Below are positions 17,792 to 26,892 of a DNA stretch of 64,000 bases, one piece after another. The stretch's first letter is position 1, and each line of letters begins with the position of its first letter. The notes under the pieces are model-generated. The model was not told the DNA's origin. It searched no databases and saw nothing but the letters and a program-made list of their open reading frames with translations. The DNA lies in contig NZ_WHVW01000002.1 of NCBI RefSeq assembly GCF_009651005.1, positions 1-64,000 of the forward strand, written 5' to 3'. Position numbers and translations under genes: made by a program. Origin of the DNA: Sporosarcina obsidiansis. GTDB lineage: Bacteria > Bacillota > Bacilli > Bacillales_A > Planococcaceae.

Positions 17792-18202
17792 ATAGCACCC
17801 CTAACTTCTAATTATTATCTATTTTTTTATGAATAAATACCCAATAACGAATAGAACAATATTACTAATATTCATTATAGTAAGAAGAAATGAGTACTGT
17901 CAATATAGTTCACAAATTTATACAATTTGTCTCGCACAAAAATAGAACTCTTTTAATAAAGAGTTCTCAGCTCAAGACAAACCTCATAAACTTAAAAGGT
18001 TGCTCATATTCTAATAGTTAGGAGTTCTATATTTAAATGAACAACCTACCCAATAAAACTAAGTAATTACACTAGTCGATCGTAGTGGAAGGCAACCTAA
18101 ATTCATGCGGCTGTCTTTAAACGAAAATCAACGGTATCCTACCTACTTAGTTTCTTTTGTCTACAAACTGAAGCTAGGAGAAAACTCAGTAAATGAATAA
18201 AA
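17792..18202. other. Structured non-coding region upstream of chemoreceptor gene
   Basis: No credible gene is present. The region has an unusual density of inverted repeats: (1) TTTGTCTCGCAC...GCTCAAGACAAA around the perfect stem AGAACTCT / AGAGTTCT (17929-17985), which on the minus strand ends in ATTTTTGT and can terminate; (2) AGGTTGCTCAT / ATGAACAACCT (17997-18048); (3) a perfect 10-bp pair AAACTAAGTA / TACTTAGTTT (about 18056-18151) enclosing the hairpin CACTA / TAGTG. An 11-bp direct repeat TTCATGCGGCT occurs at 18102-18112 and 18233-18243. It could be a regulatory leader of the chemoreceptor or the decayed end of a mobile element. It does not match riboswitch classes I know. Confidence 0.5.
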
Positions 18203-18239
18203 GCATGAAGCCAAAGTTTAAAAAACCTTGGTTTCATGC
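18203..18239 (-). terminator. Probable terminator of cyd operon
   Basis: GCATGAAACCAAGG pairs with CTTTGGCTTCATGC (minus strand, one mismatch and loop of about 9), followed by TTTTATTC. It lies 137 bp after cydC; no nearer terminator was seen. Confidence 0.65.
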
Positions 18240-18375
18240 GGCTTAATTGAATCTTTTTGTTAATCAAACTAGAATTCCTACTTATGTTCCAGCCTTTTGA
18301 TATTTTTGCAAGCTAAGAGTAATTACATTTAAAAATCCATGTAATCTTGAATTATTTAAAACATAGCTATCCTTC

Positions 18376-20106
18376 CTATTTCATGGCTACATCTAGCTCA
18401 TATAACTTTCGATAACGCTCGTTTTCGGCCAGTAATTGATCATGTGTCCCTTGCATGATAATACGACCTCGATCTAAGAAAATGATGTGATCCATTTTCT
18501 CCATACCCATCAAGTGATGCGTGATCCACAAGACCGTTTTATCTTGCAGTGATCGATGAATGGTTTGAACTAACGCATGTTCTGTTACAGGATCTAGTCC
18601 AACAGTCGGTTCATCCAGTATCACGACAGGCGTTTGTTTCAATAAAATTCTTGCCAACGCTATTCGCTGTCGTTCTCCGCCAGAAAAACGCTGTCCCGTT
18701 TCTTCCATTTGCGTTTTCAAACCTGCAGGAAGCGCTTGTAAGTAATCGTACAAACCAACCTGCTCAGCTACTCGATTGACATCTTCCACTGTAGCAGACG
18801 AATCGCCCAACTTCATATTGTTTTCTACAGTCGTGGCAAACAGATAGGGTTTTTGATTCAAAACACTCATACAATCAAAAATGGAATCTCCATATCGACT
18901 AACCGACTGTTTATTGACATGTACCGAGCCCACCGTAGGTTGAAGTGTACCAAGTAGCAATTGAATGAGCGTAGATTTTCCCGCCCCACTCTTACCTAAC
19001 ACCGCTACTTTATCACCTGGTCGAATAGAAAGATTAATGCAGTGCAATGCGTCATCTGTTTGACCTTCATATCGATAACTGACATTCTTTAATTCAATTT
19101 CGACCTTTTCAACTTCTTGCTTCAATTCAAGAGATTGTTCAATCGCAGGACTTTGTTGATGAATGCGATCGATCCGCTGCAAGGATGCCTCATATGCCGG
19201 CATTCGTTCAACAGCATGCGAAACGGGTATCAGTCCTTCCAAAATAGGCAACGTTACTAAGGTGAAGGCAGCAATATACGTAGGAAGCAATATTCCTGCC
19301 GCTGCTTGCTGACCCGCCCACACGCCGACTACCAAGACTAGTATGCCTGAGAAAATTTGGAGTTGCATCGTTCGGGACTGTTGCCAAAATGCCAATTTCT
19401 TATCTATTGCATGACTTGCCTGGCTGTCTTTTTGGAAAGTCTTTAAAAAATGATCTTTACGGCCGCTGATAATCCAATCACGCAATCCAAAGACTCCTTC
19501 GGTCATCGTGTTGTATAAGTCACTATGCAATTTTTTGGACAGTTGTTGATTTTTCTTCATTAAATAAAGTGACACCATTGGATACACGAACACTACAACC
19601 GCTAAACAAAGGGCCATGATGATAGCGAATTTCCAATCATACATCGCGAGAACGATCACTGAAAAGCTATAGAGGAATAAGCCGATAACTGTTGGAAACA
19701 GGGTGCGGATATAGACATCTTGTAAATGTTCGATATCATCTGCTAGCGTTCCCAATAAATCACCTGTTTGAAACCGAGAACGAATAAACAAAGCTTGTGG
19801 TTCTAGAGCATGATAGAGCTGAACTCGCATATCGGCAATAATTTTTAATACTGCATTATGTCCTAGCAAACGTTCAACATAGCGAAGAGCAGCCCGCGAG
19901 ATACCGAATGTACGAACCGCGACAATTGGTATATAGACGAGTAAAATGGTTTCTGGTCTTTCTGACGTCCTAGAAATCAAATATCCTGAAGTAAAGGTTA
20001 GCATGGCAGCAGATAAGATCGTCAGTACGCCTAGAATGATCGTGGACAGCAACGTTTTCTTATAGTCTCTTGCATATGGAAATATGTGACGTTGATACAG
20101 GTTCAT
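18376..20106 (-). CDS. cydC: ABC transporter CydC, cytochrome bd assembly (thiol exporter half)
   Basis: One half of the heterodimeric CydDC ABC exporter needed to assemble cytochrome bd, thought to move cysteine or glutathione-type thiols or heme. The 576-residue protein has an N-terminal six-helix membrane domain (1-310) and a C-terminal ATPase: Walker A GKSGAGKST near 369, signature FSGGERQRIALARIL, Walker B VVILDEP and the H-loop in WITHH. The ATG overlaps the end of cydD by 4 bp (ATGA), so translation is coupled. It is last in cydABDC. The D/C naming follows E. coli; B. subtilis uses the opposite order of letters for the same gene positions. Confidence 0.92.
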   Translation of the reverse strand: MNLYQRHIFPYARDYKKTLLSTIILGVLTILSAAMLTFTSGYLISRTSERPETILLVYIPIVAVRTFGISRAALRYVERLLGHNAVLKIIADMRVQLYHALEPQALFIRSRFQTGDLLGTLADDIEHLQDVYIRTLFPTVIGLFLYSFSVIVLAMYDWKFAIIMALCLAVVVFVYPMVSLYLMKKNQQLSKKLHSDLYNTMTEGVFGLRDWIISGRKDHFLKTFQKDSQASHAIDKKLAFWQQSRTMQLQIFSGILVLVVGVWAGQQAAAGILLPTYIAAFTLVTLPILEGLIPVSHAVERMPAYEASLQRIDRIHQQSPAIEQSLELKQEVEKVEIELKNVSYRYEGQTDDALHCINLSIRPGDKVAVLGKSGAGKSTLIQLLLGTLQPTVGSVHVNKQSVSRYGDSIFDCMSVLNQKPYLFATTVENNMKLGDSSATVEDVNRVAEQVGLYDYLQALPAGLKTQMEETGQRFSGGERQRIALARILLKQTPVVILDEPTVGLDPVTEHALVQTIHRSLQDKTVLWITHHLMGMEKMDHIIFLDRGRIIMQGTHDQLLAENERYRKLYELDVAMK

Positions 20107-21824
20107 AGCGCATGCCCCTTTTCGCGTGCTTCTAATAGCCGACAGTACGCACCATTATGATGAATCAATTCCTCATGGGAGCCAGATTCTACTACTTTTC
20201 CATGTTCCAATACAATGATCGTATTCATCTCACGCATCCAATGAATTCGATGCGTGGCGAACACAACGAGTTTATCTTCAAACAGTGGAATTAACATTTG
20301 TTTCAACTCATGCTCAGTCTCAATATCCAAATGAGCGGTTGGTTCATCAAACAATAGGATTTGGCGTTTTTGTAGCAGAGAACGTGCTACCGCAATCCGT
20401 TGTTCTTCTCCTCCACTTAACACACGACCAGCCACCCCAATTTGTTCTTCGTAGCCATTTGGGAACGTGGCAATCAAGTCGGCCAAACCGACTCGTTTTG
20501 CTGCTTCTTGCACTTCAACTAACGTTGCATCTGGTTCATAAAAACGAATATTATTACAAACTGAATCTGGAAATATTGTTGGGTGCTGTGGAATATAAGC
20601 GATTTGATCTTGCCAGCCTGCTGCACCGAAATGAGGCATTTCTTGTCCGTCCAGTACACAAGTACCGCTAGTAGGCAATGTAAAACCTGATAGCACATCG
20701 ATTAGTGTTGATTTACCTGCACCAGAATGTCCGATAATACCCACTTTTCCATACCCTCTTAATGCTAAATTCAGCCCTTCAAAAATGGTCTGTTCCTCCA
20801 TCTTTACCGTAACATCTCGTAACTCAAGAGTAGACTCTGCACTCCATCGCTGTATGGGTGTTTCTAAATTTAGCTCTGGCGGTTCTGCCTCTTCCAAGAT
20901 CTTATGAATTTGCAAACTCGCATCCTTGCCATCCGCTGTCGCATGGAAATCGTTCCCAAGTTCTCGTACGGGAGAAAAATACTCCGGCGCTAAAATCAAA
21001 ATCGCTAAAGATGGTTCAAGCAGCATTTGCCCGTTAATTAAACGCAATCCAAGCTCTACAGCGACGACAGCAACAGACAAACTAGCGAAGAAATCTAAAG
21101 AAAATGAGGATAAAAACGCATAGCGTAGCGAACGATTAGTCGCAATTCGATATTTATCACTAACAGAAGCGATCGACTGTTCATGTGAACGACTGCGCCC
21201 CAAGTATTTAAGCGTAACGATTCCACGTAAAGAATCGACAAAATGACGTGATAATAATCGATACGTATCCATCTGTGCATCAATTTGCTTCTTCGAGACC
21301 ATACCGATCAAAATGAGAAATGTGATGAGGATCGGCAAGACAATGAGCAATGTGATGGCGGACATTTTATCAAGGGTAAATACATAAATCAAAATAACAA
21401 ACGGCACGATCGCTATTGACAAAGTACGCGGCAACAGAAGTTCCAAGTATTTCCGAAACTTAGGCACACCTTCCAAGCCAAGTGTCACCAGATGACCAGA
21501 TCCATACTTCCCGACTGCTTGAGGACCCATATCGAATATTTTCCGAAGTAATTTTTGTTCAAATTCTTTCGCAGTTCGATCAGCGAATGTATAAGATATT
21601 CGTTCTTTTCCCCATTGAAGGATTTGACGTGCACTATAGGCTACTACAAAAATCACAAATGACTGAAGCGCAACACTTCCATCGGCACCTTGGAACAATT
21701 GTGTGATGGCTCTCGCTAAATAGATCGCTTGAAAAACAATGGCGATTGACTGAACTGCGGTCAGCAATCCAATCAACGCCATTACTTGTTTACTTCCTTT
21801 GTATTGAAGCAAGTATTTATCCAT
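20103..21824 (-). CDS. cydD: ABC transporter CydD, cytochrome bd assembly (thiol exporter half)
   Basis: Partner of CydC in the exporter required for cytochrome bd maturation. The 573 residues comprise a six-helix membrane domain (1-320) and an ATPase domain with Walker A GHSGAGKST near 365, signature LSGGEEQRIAVARSL, Walker B ILLFDEPTAHLD and the H-loop in FATHR. The E. coli-type CydD feature FADRTAKEFEQKLLRKIFDMGP occurs at about residues 80-101. Its ATG shares one base with the cydB stop codon (TAATG-type junction at 21824), and its end overlaps cydC by 4 bp. The whole set is therefore a tightly coupled operon. Confidence 0.92.
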   Translation of the reverse strand: MDKYLLQYKGSKQVMALIGLLTAVQSIAIVFQAIYLARAITQLFQGADGSVALQSFVIFVVAYSARQILQWGKERISYTFADRTAKEFEQKLLRKIFDMGPQAVGKYGSGHLVTLGLEGVPKFRKYLELLLPRTLSIAIVPFVILIYVFTLDKMSAITLLIVLPILITFLILIGMVSKKQIDAQMDTYRLLSRHFVDSLRGIVTLKYLGRSRSHEQSIASVSDKYRIATNRSLRYAFLSSFSLDFFASLSVAVVAVELGLRLINGQMLLEPSLAILILAPEYFSPVRELGNDFHATADGKDASLQIHKILEEAEPPELNLETPIQRWSAESTLELRDVTVKMEEQTIFEGLNLALRGYGKVGIIGHSGAGKSTLIDVLSGFTLPTSGTCVLDGQEMPHFGAAGWQDQIAYIPQHPTIFPDSVCNNIRFYEPDATLVEVQEAAKRVGLADLIATFPNGYEEQIGVAGRVLSGGEEQRIAVARSLLQKRQILLFDEPTAHLDIETEHELKQMLIPLFEDKLVVFATHRIHWMREMNTIIVLEHGKVVESGSHEELIHHNGAYCRLLEAREKGHAL

Positions 21825-22840
21825 TAGTATTCTAGATGCTCCTTATCACCTGTCAATCGTTTACGGAACACATAATAACTCCAAATCGTATACACTAAAA
21901 CGATTGGCACCATAGTAAACGCTACGATCGTCATGATTTTCAAAGAGTATTCTCCTGAAGCCGCTTCTGCGATCGACATATTAAATGCGGGATCTAACGT
22001 ACTGATCATCACATTTGGGAAAAGTGCGATGAAAAAGCTAGCCATGACAATGATTAAGATCAAACCTGTCATCGTAAAACTTAAGCCTTCTCTCTTCTTT
22101 TTGAGGAAGAAGAACAGCAAGCCATATAACAAAATAGCAACCCCATACAAGGGAACTAAAATGGCGCCCCGTTCGGTAAATGCATGGGTATCTATATATG
22201 TGAAGACCATGAATAGCACAACAAACAATCCGGTCATCGCATATATTTTAAGAGCTGCCGTATTGGCTCGTTCTCGCAGACTTCCCACTGTTTTCAAACT
22301 GATGAAAAGTAAGCCATGTAAATACGATAACAAAACGAACGTGATACCACCAATGACTGTATAAATATTGACGAAATCAGTGAATGTGGCATACATATTC
22401 ATTTCTCCATCAACAGGTAATCCTTTGATCAAACTTGTGAAAAATACACCAAACAAGAAAGGCGGCACTATGCTTCCAAAGAAAATAGCCCAATCCCATG
22501 TCTTAACCCATGTTTCCGAGTCGCTTTTGCCACGAAATTCAAAGGCAACCCCTCTGACGATCAAGGCCAGTAGCAAAATTACAAACGGTAGATAGAATCC
22601 GCTGAAAACTGTTGCATACCAATGCGGAAATGCTGCGAACATGGCACCCCCTGCTGTAATTAGCCATACTTCATTCGCATCCCAGACAGGACCGATTGTA
22701 TTGATGATAACACGCTTCTCCATATCGTCTTTTGCCAAGAATTTTGTACTCATGCCAACACCGAAGTCGAAGCCTTCCAGAAAGATAAAGCCAATAAACA
22801 GAACAGCTATCAGGATGAACCAAATATCACTTAACGGCAT
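21824..22840 (-). CDS. cydB: Cytochrome bd ubiquinol/menaquinol oxidase subunit II
   Basis: Second subunit of the high-affinity bd-type terminal oxidase, which couples quinol oxidation to oxygen reduction without pumping protons. The 338-residue protein begins MPLSDIWFILIAVLFIGFIF and continues with the family motif EGFDFGVGM. It then has PVWDANEVWLITAGGAMFAAFPHWYA, and about nine hydrophobic segments. The gene overlaps the end of cydA by 14 bp and touches cydD by one base. In menaquinone-using Bacillales the electron donor is expected to be menaquinol. Confidence 0.95.
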   Translation of the reverse strand: MPLSDIWFILIAVLFIGFIFLEGFDFGVGMSTKFLAKDDMEKRVIINTIGPVWDANEVWLITAGGAMFAAFPHWYATVFSGFYLPFVILLLALIVRGVAFEFRGKSDSETWVKTWDWAIFFGSIVPPFLFGVFFTSLIKGLPVDGEMNMYATFTDFVNIYTVIGGITFVLLSYLHGLLFISLKTVGSLRERANTAALKIYAMTGLFVVLFMVFTYIDTHAFTERGAILVPLYGVAILLYGLLFFFLKKKREGLSFTMTGLILIIVMASFFIALFPNVMISTLDPAFNMSIAEAASGEYSLKIMTIVAFTMVPIVLVYTIWSYYVFRKRLTGDKEHLEY

Positions 22841-24230
22841 GTCCTACACCTCCTGTTTCAAACGGATCTGTTGCGGACACGTCCGCTTTCGGTCTCTCTT
22901 CCGGTCCTCTCTGGATAACCTTTACGAACAAAACGACCATAATAATGCCGAGTATCGTGTAGATCGTTGAGAAAGAAATAAGCGAAAACAGAATCTGACC
23001 AGCTGAAACATTCGGCGAAATCCCGTCTGCTGTCTTCATTAAGCCATTGACTACCCATGGTTGCCGACCTATTTCGGACATAATCCAACCAAATGAATTC
23101 CCAATGAACGGAAGGAAGATGGCCGCGACAAGCAAGCGAAGAAACCATACGTTCTGCACAATCCGTTTACGGAACATTAGCAATAGACCAAGTGCTCCTA
23201 ATCCAAGAAGCGCACCACCAGTCACCACCATAATACGGAAACTCCAAAATGTAGTTTTTACGGGCGGAATATAGCTACCTTCACCATATTTCTCTATCAT
23301 TTTTTCTTCGAGTGTATTCATACCTTCTACTTTTCCGCTAAATTTACTATACGTTAAGTAGCTCAGCATGTACGGTATATCAATACGACCTGTTGTATCG
23401 CGATTTTCTACATCAATCTTAGCAATTAGCGTCCATGCAGCCGGATCCCCACTATCTTCCCAAAGCCCTTCTGCAGCAGCCATTTTCATTGGCTGTGCAT
23501 GCATTAAATATTGCGCTTGAGAATGGCCAGAAAATGCGAGTCCAAGACCGGATATCATGCCGACAACCAGTGAGATTGTAAGTGACTTTTTGAAGAAATC
23601 GACTTGACGTTTTTTTATCAAATACCACGCACTCACACCGACTACAAAGAAGGCACCTGTTGCAAAACTCCCAAAAATAGTATGTGGAAATGCAACCCAA
23701 AGTTTTTCATTGGTTAATAAAGCAACAATGTCATTCATTTCCGCCCGACCGTTTTGTAATACATAGCCTACAGGATTTTGCATAAACGAATTGGCGGCTA
23801 ATATCCAAAATGCGGACATGACCGTTCCAATAGATACGAGCCAAATACATGCTAAGTGCAGTTTTTGAGGCAATTTATTCCAACCAAAAATCCAAATCCC
23901 GATAAACGTCGATTCAAGGAAAAAAGCCAGTAAAGCTTCAACAGCTAACGGGGCTCCGAATATATCCCCTACAAATCTTGAATATGCAGACCAGTTCATT
24001 CCAAACTGGAATTCTTGTATAATTCCCGTGACAACTCCGATGGCGAAGTTGATAAGGAAGAATACACTCCAAAACTTGGTCATTTTTAAGTAGATCTCGT
24101 CTTTTTTCACCACATACATCGTCTGCATGATCGCAATGATCAGCGCCAAGCCAATAGACAATGGCACAAAGATGAAATGGAATAACGTTGTAGATGCAAA
24201 TTGTATTCTCGCTAAAAGTACTTCTTCCAT
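22827..24230 (-). CDS. cydA: Cytochrome bd ubiquinol/menaquinol oxidase subunit I
   Basis: Heme-bearing subunit of cytochrome bd. The true start is the ATG at 24230 (MEEVLLARIQF), preceded by AAGGAG about 10 nt away; the open frame extends 72 codons further upstream but that part is not protein-like. The 467-residue protein has H18 (LFHFIFVPL), a likely b595 heme ligand, the helix ALLAFFLESTFIGIWIFGW, the quinol-site GHSQAQY region, a short Q-loop typical of Firmicutes, and the C-terminal GRQPWVVNG signature. It heads cydABDC. The upstream region has no clear Rex-type TTGTGAA...TTCACAA palindrome. Confidence 0.95.
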   Translation of the reverse strand: MEEVLLARIQFASTTLFHFIFVPLSIGLALIIAIMQTMYVVKKDEIYLKMTKFWSVFFLINFAIGVVTGIIQEFQFGMNWSAYSRFVGDIFGAPLAVEALLAFFLESTFIGIWIFGWNKLPQKLHLACIWLVSIGTVMSAFWILAANSFMQNPVGYVLQNGRAEMNDIVALLTNEKLWVAFPHTIFGSFATGAFFVVGVSAWYLIKKRQVDFFKKSLTISLVVGMISGLGLAFSGHSQAQYLMHAQPMKMAAAEGLWEDSGDPAAWTLIAKIDVENRDTTGRIDIPYMLSYLTYSKFSGKVEGMNTLEEKMIEKYGEGSYIPPVKTTFWSFRIMVVTGGALLGLGALGLLLMFRKRIVQNVWFLRLLVAAIFLPFIGNSFGWIMSEIGRQPWVVNGLMKTADGISPNVSAGQILFSLISFSTIYTILGIIMVVLFVKVIQRGPEERPKADVSATDPFETGGVGHAVK

Positions 24231-24592
24231 TTTCCATGAGCTCCTTTCGAACCGTGTTTCTACTTCATAGAATACCGTAGTTCGAAAAAGAGTTCGTGAA
24301 CAATCTGCGGAGTTCTTGTTACAAACTAGCAAACTTATGTCAGAAATGTACGTAAGTTGTGGCGGCTTTGTCACAGGGGAGAAAAGAGGTCGTTTATTGT
24401 AGGTAATCTTCCGGAGATATGCACAACGGGAGGATGCGTTACGCATTGAAGGTAGTGAAATGACAAAATCACTCTCTCCAGTTCATACTATCTAGCGAAG
24501 GCACAACTGCAGGGTCGACGGTAGCCATGAGGCCATCGCCCCACAAGCACTACCAGGACCCTTCACCTTACACTAGAAATGGAAAGCTTCAT
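24231..24592. other. Intergenic region before cydA with a G+C-rich patch
   Basis: The 362 bp between the lipoprotein gene and cydA hold the cyd promoter region (near 24250-24380, not precisely placed). They also hold a G+C-rich, non-coding patch at about 24485-24560 that contains short imperfect inverted repeats (for example CGATGG / CCGTCG on the minus strand). No gene or known RNA family was recognised. Confidence 0.4.
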
Positions 24593-25069
24593 CTAAAGTT
24601 CATCTATCGCTTCCATCACTTGTTCATAATCTGGATGTCCTTTGTGTAAATATATAATGAAGTTATTTATTCGCTTAACGGCCAAACGATCGCGTTGTGT
24701 TTCGTTTGATACATCTAAGTAGCCAGTTTTCTCAACTTGTTGCAAGCGTTCGTCAGAGGAGGCTAGCTTATATAGATGAAGAGGCATTAATGTTTCCCCG
24801 TTCAATTCAAGGGTCATTCCTGTTTCAGCCCCAAATAATTCGATATCAGCTTCATGAGGCTCACTCACCACATAGCCTTTACCTGTAAGTTTTTCATATA
24901 CCGTTTCAAAAAAAGTCTCATCAGTTAGTGTCGGTATGACGATTACTTCCTCTTGCGGTTTCGTCACTTTCGGTTCCTCTTTTAAAGCTTCATCTTCATC
25001 ATTACATGCACCAAGCAACAAACTAGTCATTACAGTAAGGCACACGAACAATTTACTTGTAGATTTCAT
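24593..25069 (-). CDS. Lipoprotein of unknown function
   Basis: A 158-residue secreted protein with a lipoprotein signal: MKSTSKLFVCLTVMTSLLLGAC, lipobox LGAC with the modified cysteine at C22, then an acidic linker (NDEDEALKEEPKV). The mature part of about 120 residues contains TDETFFETVYEKL and ELFGAETGMTLELNGETLMPLHLYKL, and ends in a predicted helix DYEQVMEAIDEL. I do not recognise the family. AGGG lies 9 nt before ATG 25069. It sits between divergent katA and the cyd operon on the same strand as cyd, so it may be co-expressed with either by location only. Confidence 0.75.
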   Translation of the reverse strand: MKSTSKLFVCLTVMTSLLLGACNDEDEALKEEPKVTKPQEEVIVIPTLTDETFFETVYEKLTGKGYVVSEPHEADIELFGAETGMTLELNGETLMPLHLYKLASSDERLQQVEKTGYLDVSNETQRDRLAVKRINNFIIYLHKGHPDYEQVMEAIDEL

Positions 25070-25228
25070 CAGTCAACTTCCCTTCTACCAAACTATTTCT
25101 CTTGTCATTATACATCATCGTACCATTTTTCGTCTCATGATACTTTTTTGTAGACAAACAATTAAAAGCAATTTAATATAAAACACATATCAACTAATAA
25201 CTTATATTTAATGATATTAATTACTTAA

Positions 25229-25279
25229 TAATAATAATTATAAATAAGTCTTTTCATTTAGAAGAACCTCTGATATAAT
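25229..25279 (+). promoter_or_regulatory. katA promoter with PerR box
   Basis: The 15-mer at 25229-25243 matches the PerR consensus TTATAATNATTATAA at 14 of 15 positions. It lies just upstream of a sigma-A-like promoter: -35 TTTTCA (25251-25256), 17-bp spacer, -10 TATAAT (25274-25279). Peroxide-responsive PerR repression of katA is known in Bacillus; the site here is a sequence match only. Confidence 0.8.
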
Positions 25280-25320
25280 TGAAATATAAACAACATCTAC
25301 ACTATCGAGGAGGAATTTTT

Positions 25321-26826
25321 ATGTCAATTAATGAGAACGATTCTCAAAAAAGAAAACTTACTACTGCTGCCGGGGCTCCTGTAGTTGATAATCAGAACTC
25401 TATGTCAGCAGGTCCAAGAGGTCCACTTTTACTTCAAGACGTGTGGTTATTAGAGAAATTAGCACATTTTGACCGCGAAGTTATTCCTGAGCGCCGAATG
25501 CACGCAAAAGGATCTGGCGCATATGGGACATTTACTGTTACGCATGATATTACAAAATATACGAAGGCCAAGCTATTTTCAGAGATCGGTAAAAAAACGG
25601 ACATGTTCGCTCGCTTTTCTACAGTCGCTGGTGAAAGAGGCGCAGCAGACGCTGAACGTGATATCAGAGGGTTCGCATTGAAATTCTATACTGAAGAAGG
25701 AAACTGGGACTTAGTCGGCAATAATACGCCCGTGTTCTTCTTCCGTGATCCATTGCAATTTCCAGACTTGAATCACGCCGTCAAGCGAGACCCAAGGACA
25801 AACTTAAGAAGTCCAAAGAATAACTGGGATTTCTGGACTTCTCTTCCTGAAGCACTTCATCAGATCACTATATTGATGAGTGACCGTGGAATTCCTAGAT
25901 CATACCGTGAAATGCACGGATTTGGCAGCCATACATTTAGTATGATAAACGCAGAAAATGAACGTCACTGGGTCAAGTTCCACTTCCGTTCCCAACAAGG
26001 AATAGAGAATTTAACTGATGAAGAATCCGCAGCTACAATTGCGACGGACCGGGAGAGTTCTCAGCGTGATTTGCTGTCCAATATTGACAATGGCAACTTC
26101 CCGAAATGGACGATGTTTATTCAAGTGATGACAGAAGAACAAGCGATGGAAATGCCATACAATCCATTTGATCTAACAAAAGTTTGGTATAAAAAAGACT
26201 TCCCTTTAATTGAGGTTGGAGAATTCGAACTGAATCGCAACCCACAAAACTATTTCGCGGAAGTGGAACAAGCAGCATTCACACCTGCTGCCATCGTTCC
26301 TGGTATCGGTTTTTCACCAGACAAAATGTTACAAGGTCGTTTATTCTCATACGGTGATGCACAGCGCTATCGCTTAGGCGTTAACCATCACCAAATTCCA
26401 GTCAACGCACCAAAATGTCCGTTCCATAGTTTCCATCGTGATGGGGCAATGCGCGTAGACGGTAATCATGGTGCGACTATGCATTACGAACCGAATAGCT
26501 ATGGCGAGTGGCAAGAACAGCCTGATTTTAAAGAACCGCCACTCAAAATTCATGGGGACGCCGATCATTGGAATTTCCGTGAAGATGACGATGATTACTT
26601 CACACAACCAGGTAAATTGTTCAATCTATTAAGCAGTGAAGAACAACAACGATTATTTGAAAACACAGCCCGTAATATGGGAGATGCCCCTGTTGCAATC
26701 AAAATCAAACATATTCGCCACTGTTATTTAGCTGACCCACAATACGGTGAAGGTGTAGCAAAAGCACTTGACATACCAATGGCTGATGTTGATCTTGAAA
26801 ATACGACTATGATCGTCTCAGAATAA
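25321..26826 (+). CDS. katA: Catalase (monofunctional, heme)
   Basis: Cytoplasmic heme catalase decomposing hydrogen peroxide. From ATG 25321 (AGGAGG 7 nt upstream) the protein has 501 residues. The catalytic distal histidine is H61 ([13 protein letters not shown]), the distal asparagine lies in [11 protein letters not shown] (134-135), and the heme-ligand tyrosine is Y344 in [14 protein letters not shown] with R340. This is the small-subunit clade-3 length. An upstream in-frame ATG at 25279 lies at the end of the -10 box and is not used. A PerR box sits upstream, fitting peroxide induction. A good terminator follows. Confidence 0.97.
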   Translation: MSINENDSQKRKLTTAAGAPVVDNQNSMSAGPRGPLLLQDVWLLEKLAHFDREVIPERRMHAKGSGAYGTFTVTHDITKYTKAKLFSEIGKKTDMFARFSTVAGERGAADAERDIRGFALKFYTEEGNWDLVGNNTPVFFFRDPLQFPDLNHAVKRDPRTNLRSPKNNWDFWTSLPEALHQITILMSDRGIPRSYREMHGFGSHTFSMINAENERHWVKFHFRSQQGIENLTDEESAATIATDRESSQRDLLSNIDNGNFPKWTMFIQVMTEEQAMEMPYNPFDLTKVWYKKDFPLIEVGEFELNRNPQNYFAEVEQAAFTPAAIVPGIGFSPDKMLQGRLFSYGDAQRYRLGVNHHQIPVNAPKCPFHSFHRDGAMRVDGNHGATMHYEPNSYGEWQEQPDFKEPPLKIHGDADHWNFREDDDDYFTQPGKLFNLLSSEEQQRLFENTARNMGDAPVAIKIKHIRHCYLADPQYGEGVAKALDIPMADVDLENTTMIVSE

Positions 26827-26841
26827 GAAAAATACTACACA

Positions 26842-26876
26842 AAAAAACGCTCGGAGAAAATCTCCAAGCGTTTTTT
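26842..26876 (+). terminator. Terminator behind katA
   Basis: AACGCTCGGAGA pairs with TCTCCAAGCGTT around AAA, with six T residues after it; the left side is A-rich, so it may also serve the convergent DUF368 gene. Confidence 0.9.
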
Positions 26877-26892
26877 GTTGTTTCTATTTTAT

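Noticed and set aside
18030..18065. Nine-codon open frame (ATG at about 18038) inside the structured region
   Set aside because: Too short, with a poorly spaced ribosome site and lying in an inverted repeat.
17950..18200. Cyclic-di-GMP riboswitch (class I or II) upstream of the chemoreceptor
   Set aside because: The context is right, but the conserved core and tetraloop-receptor sequences of the class I or II aptamers were not found in order on either strand.
24240..24400. Rex operator in front of cydA
   Set aside because: TTGTTCACGAAC was considered, but it does not make the TTGTGAA...TTCACAA palindrome.
22827..24446. A 539-residue cydA product starting at 24446
   Set aside because: The first 72 codons look unlike protein of this family and have no ribosome site; ATG 24230 has AAGGAG and matches known CydA N-termini.
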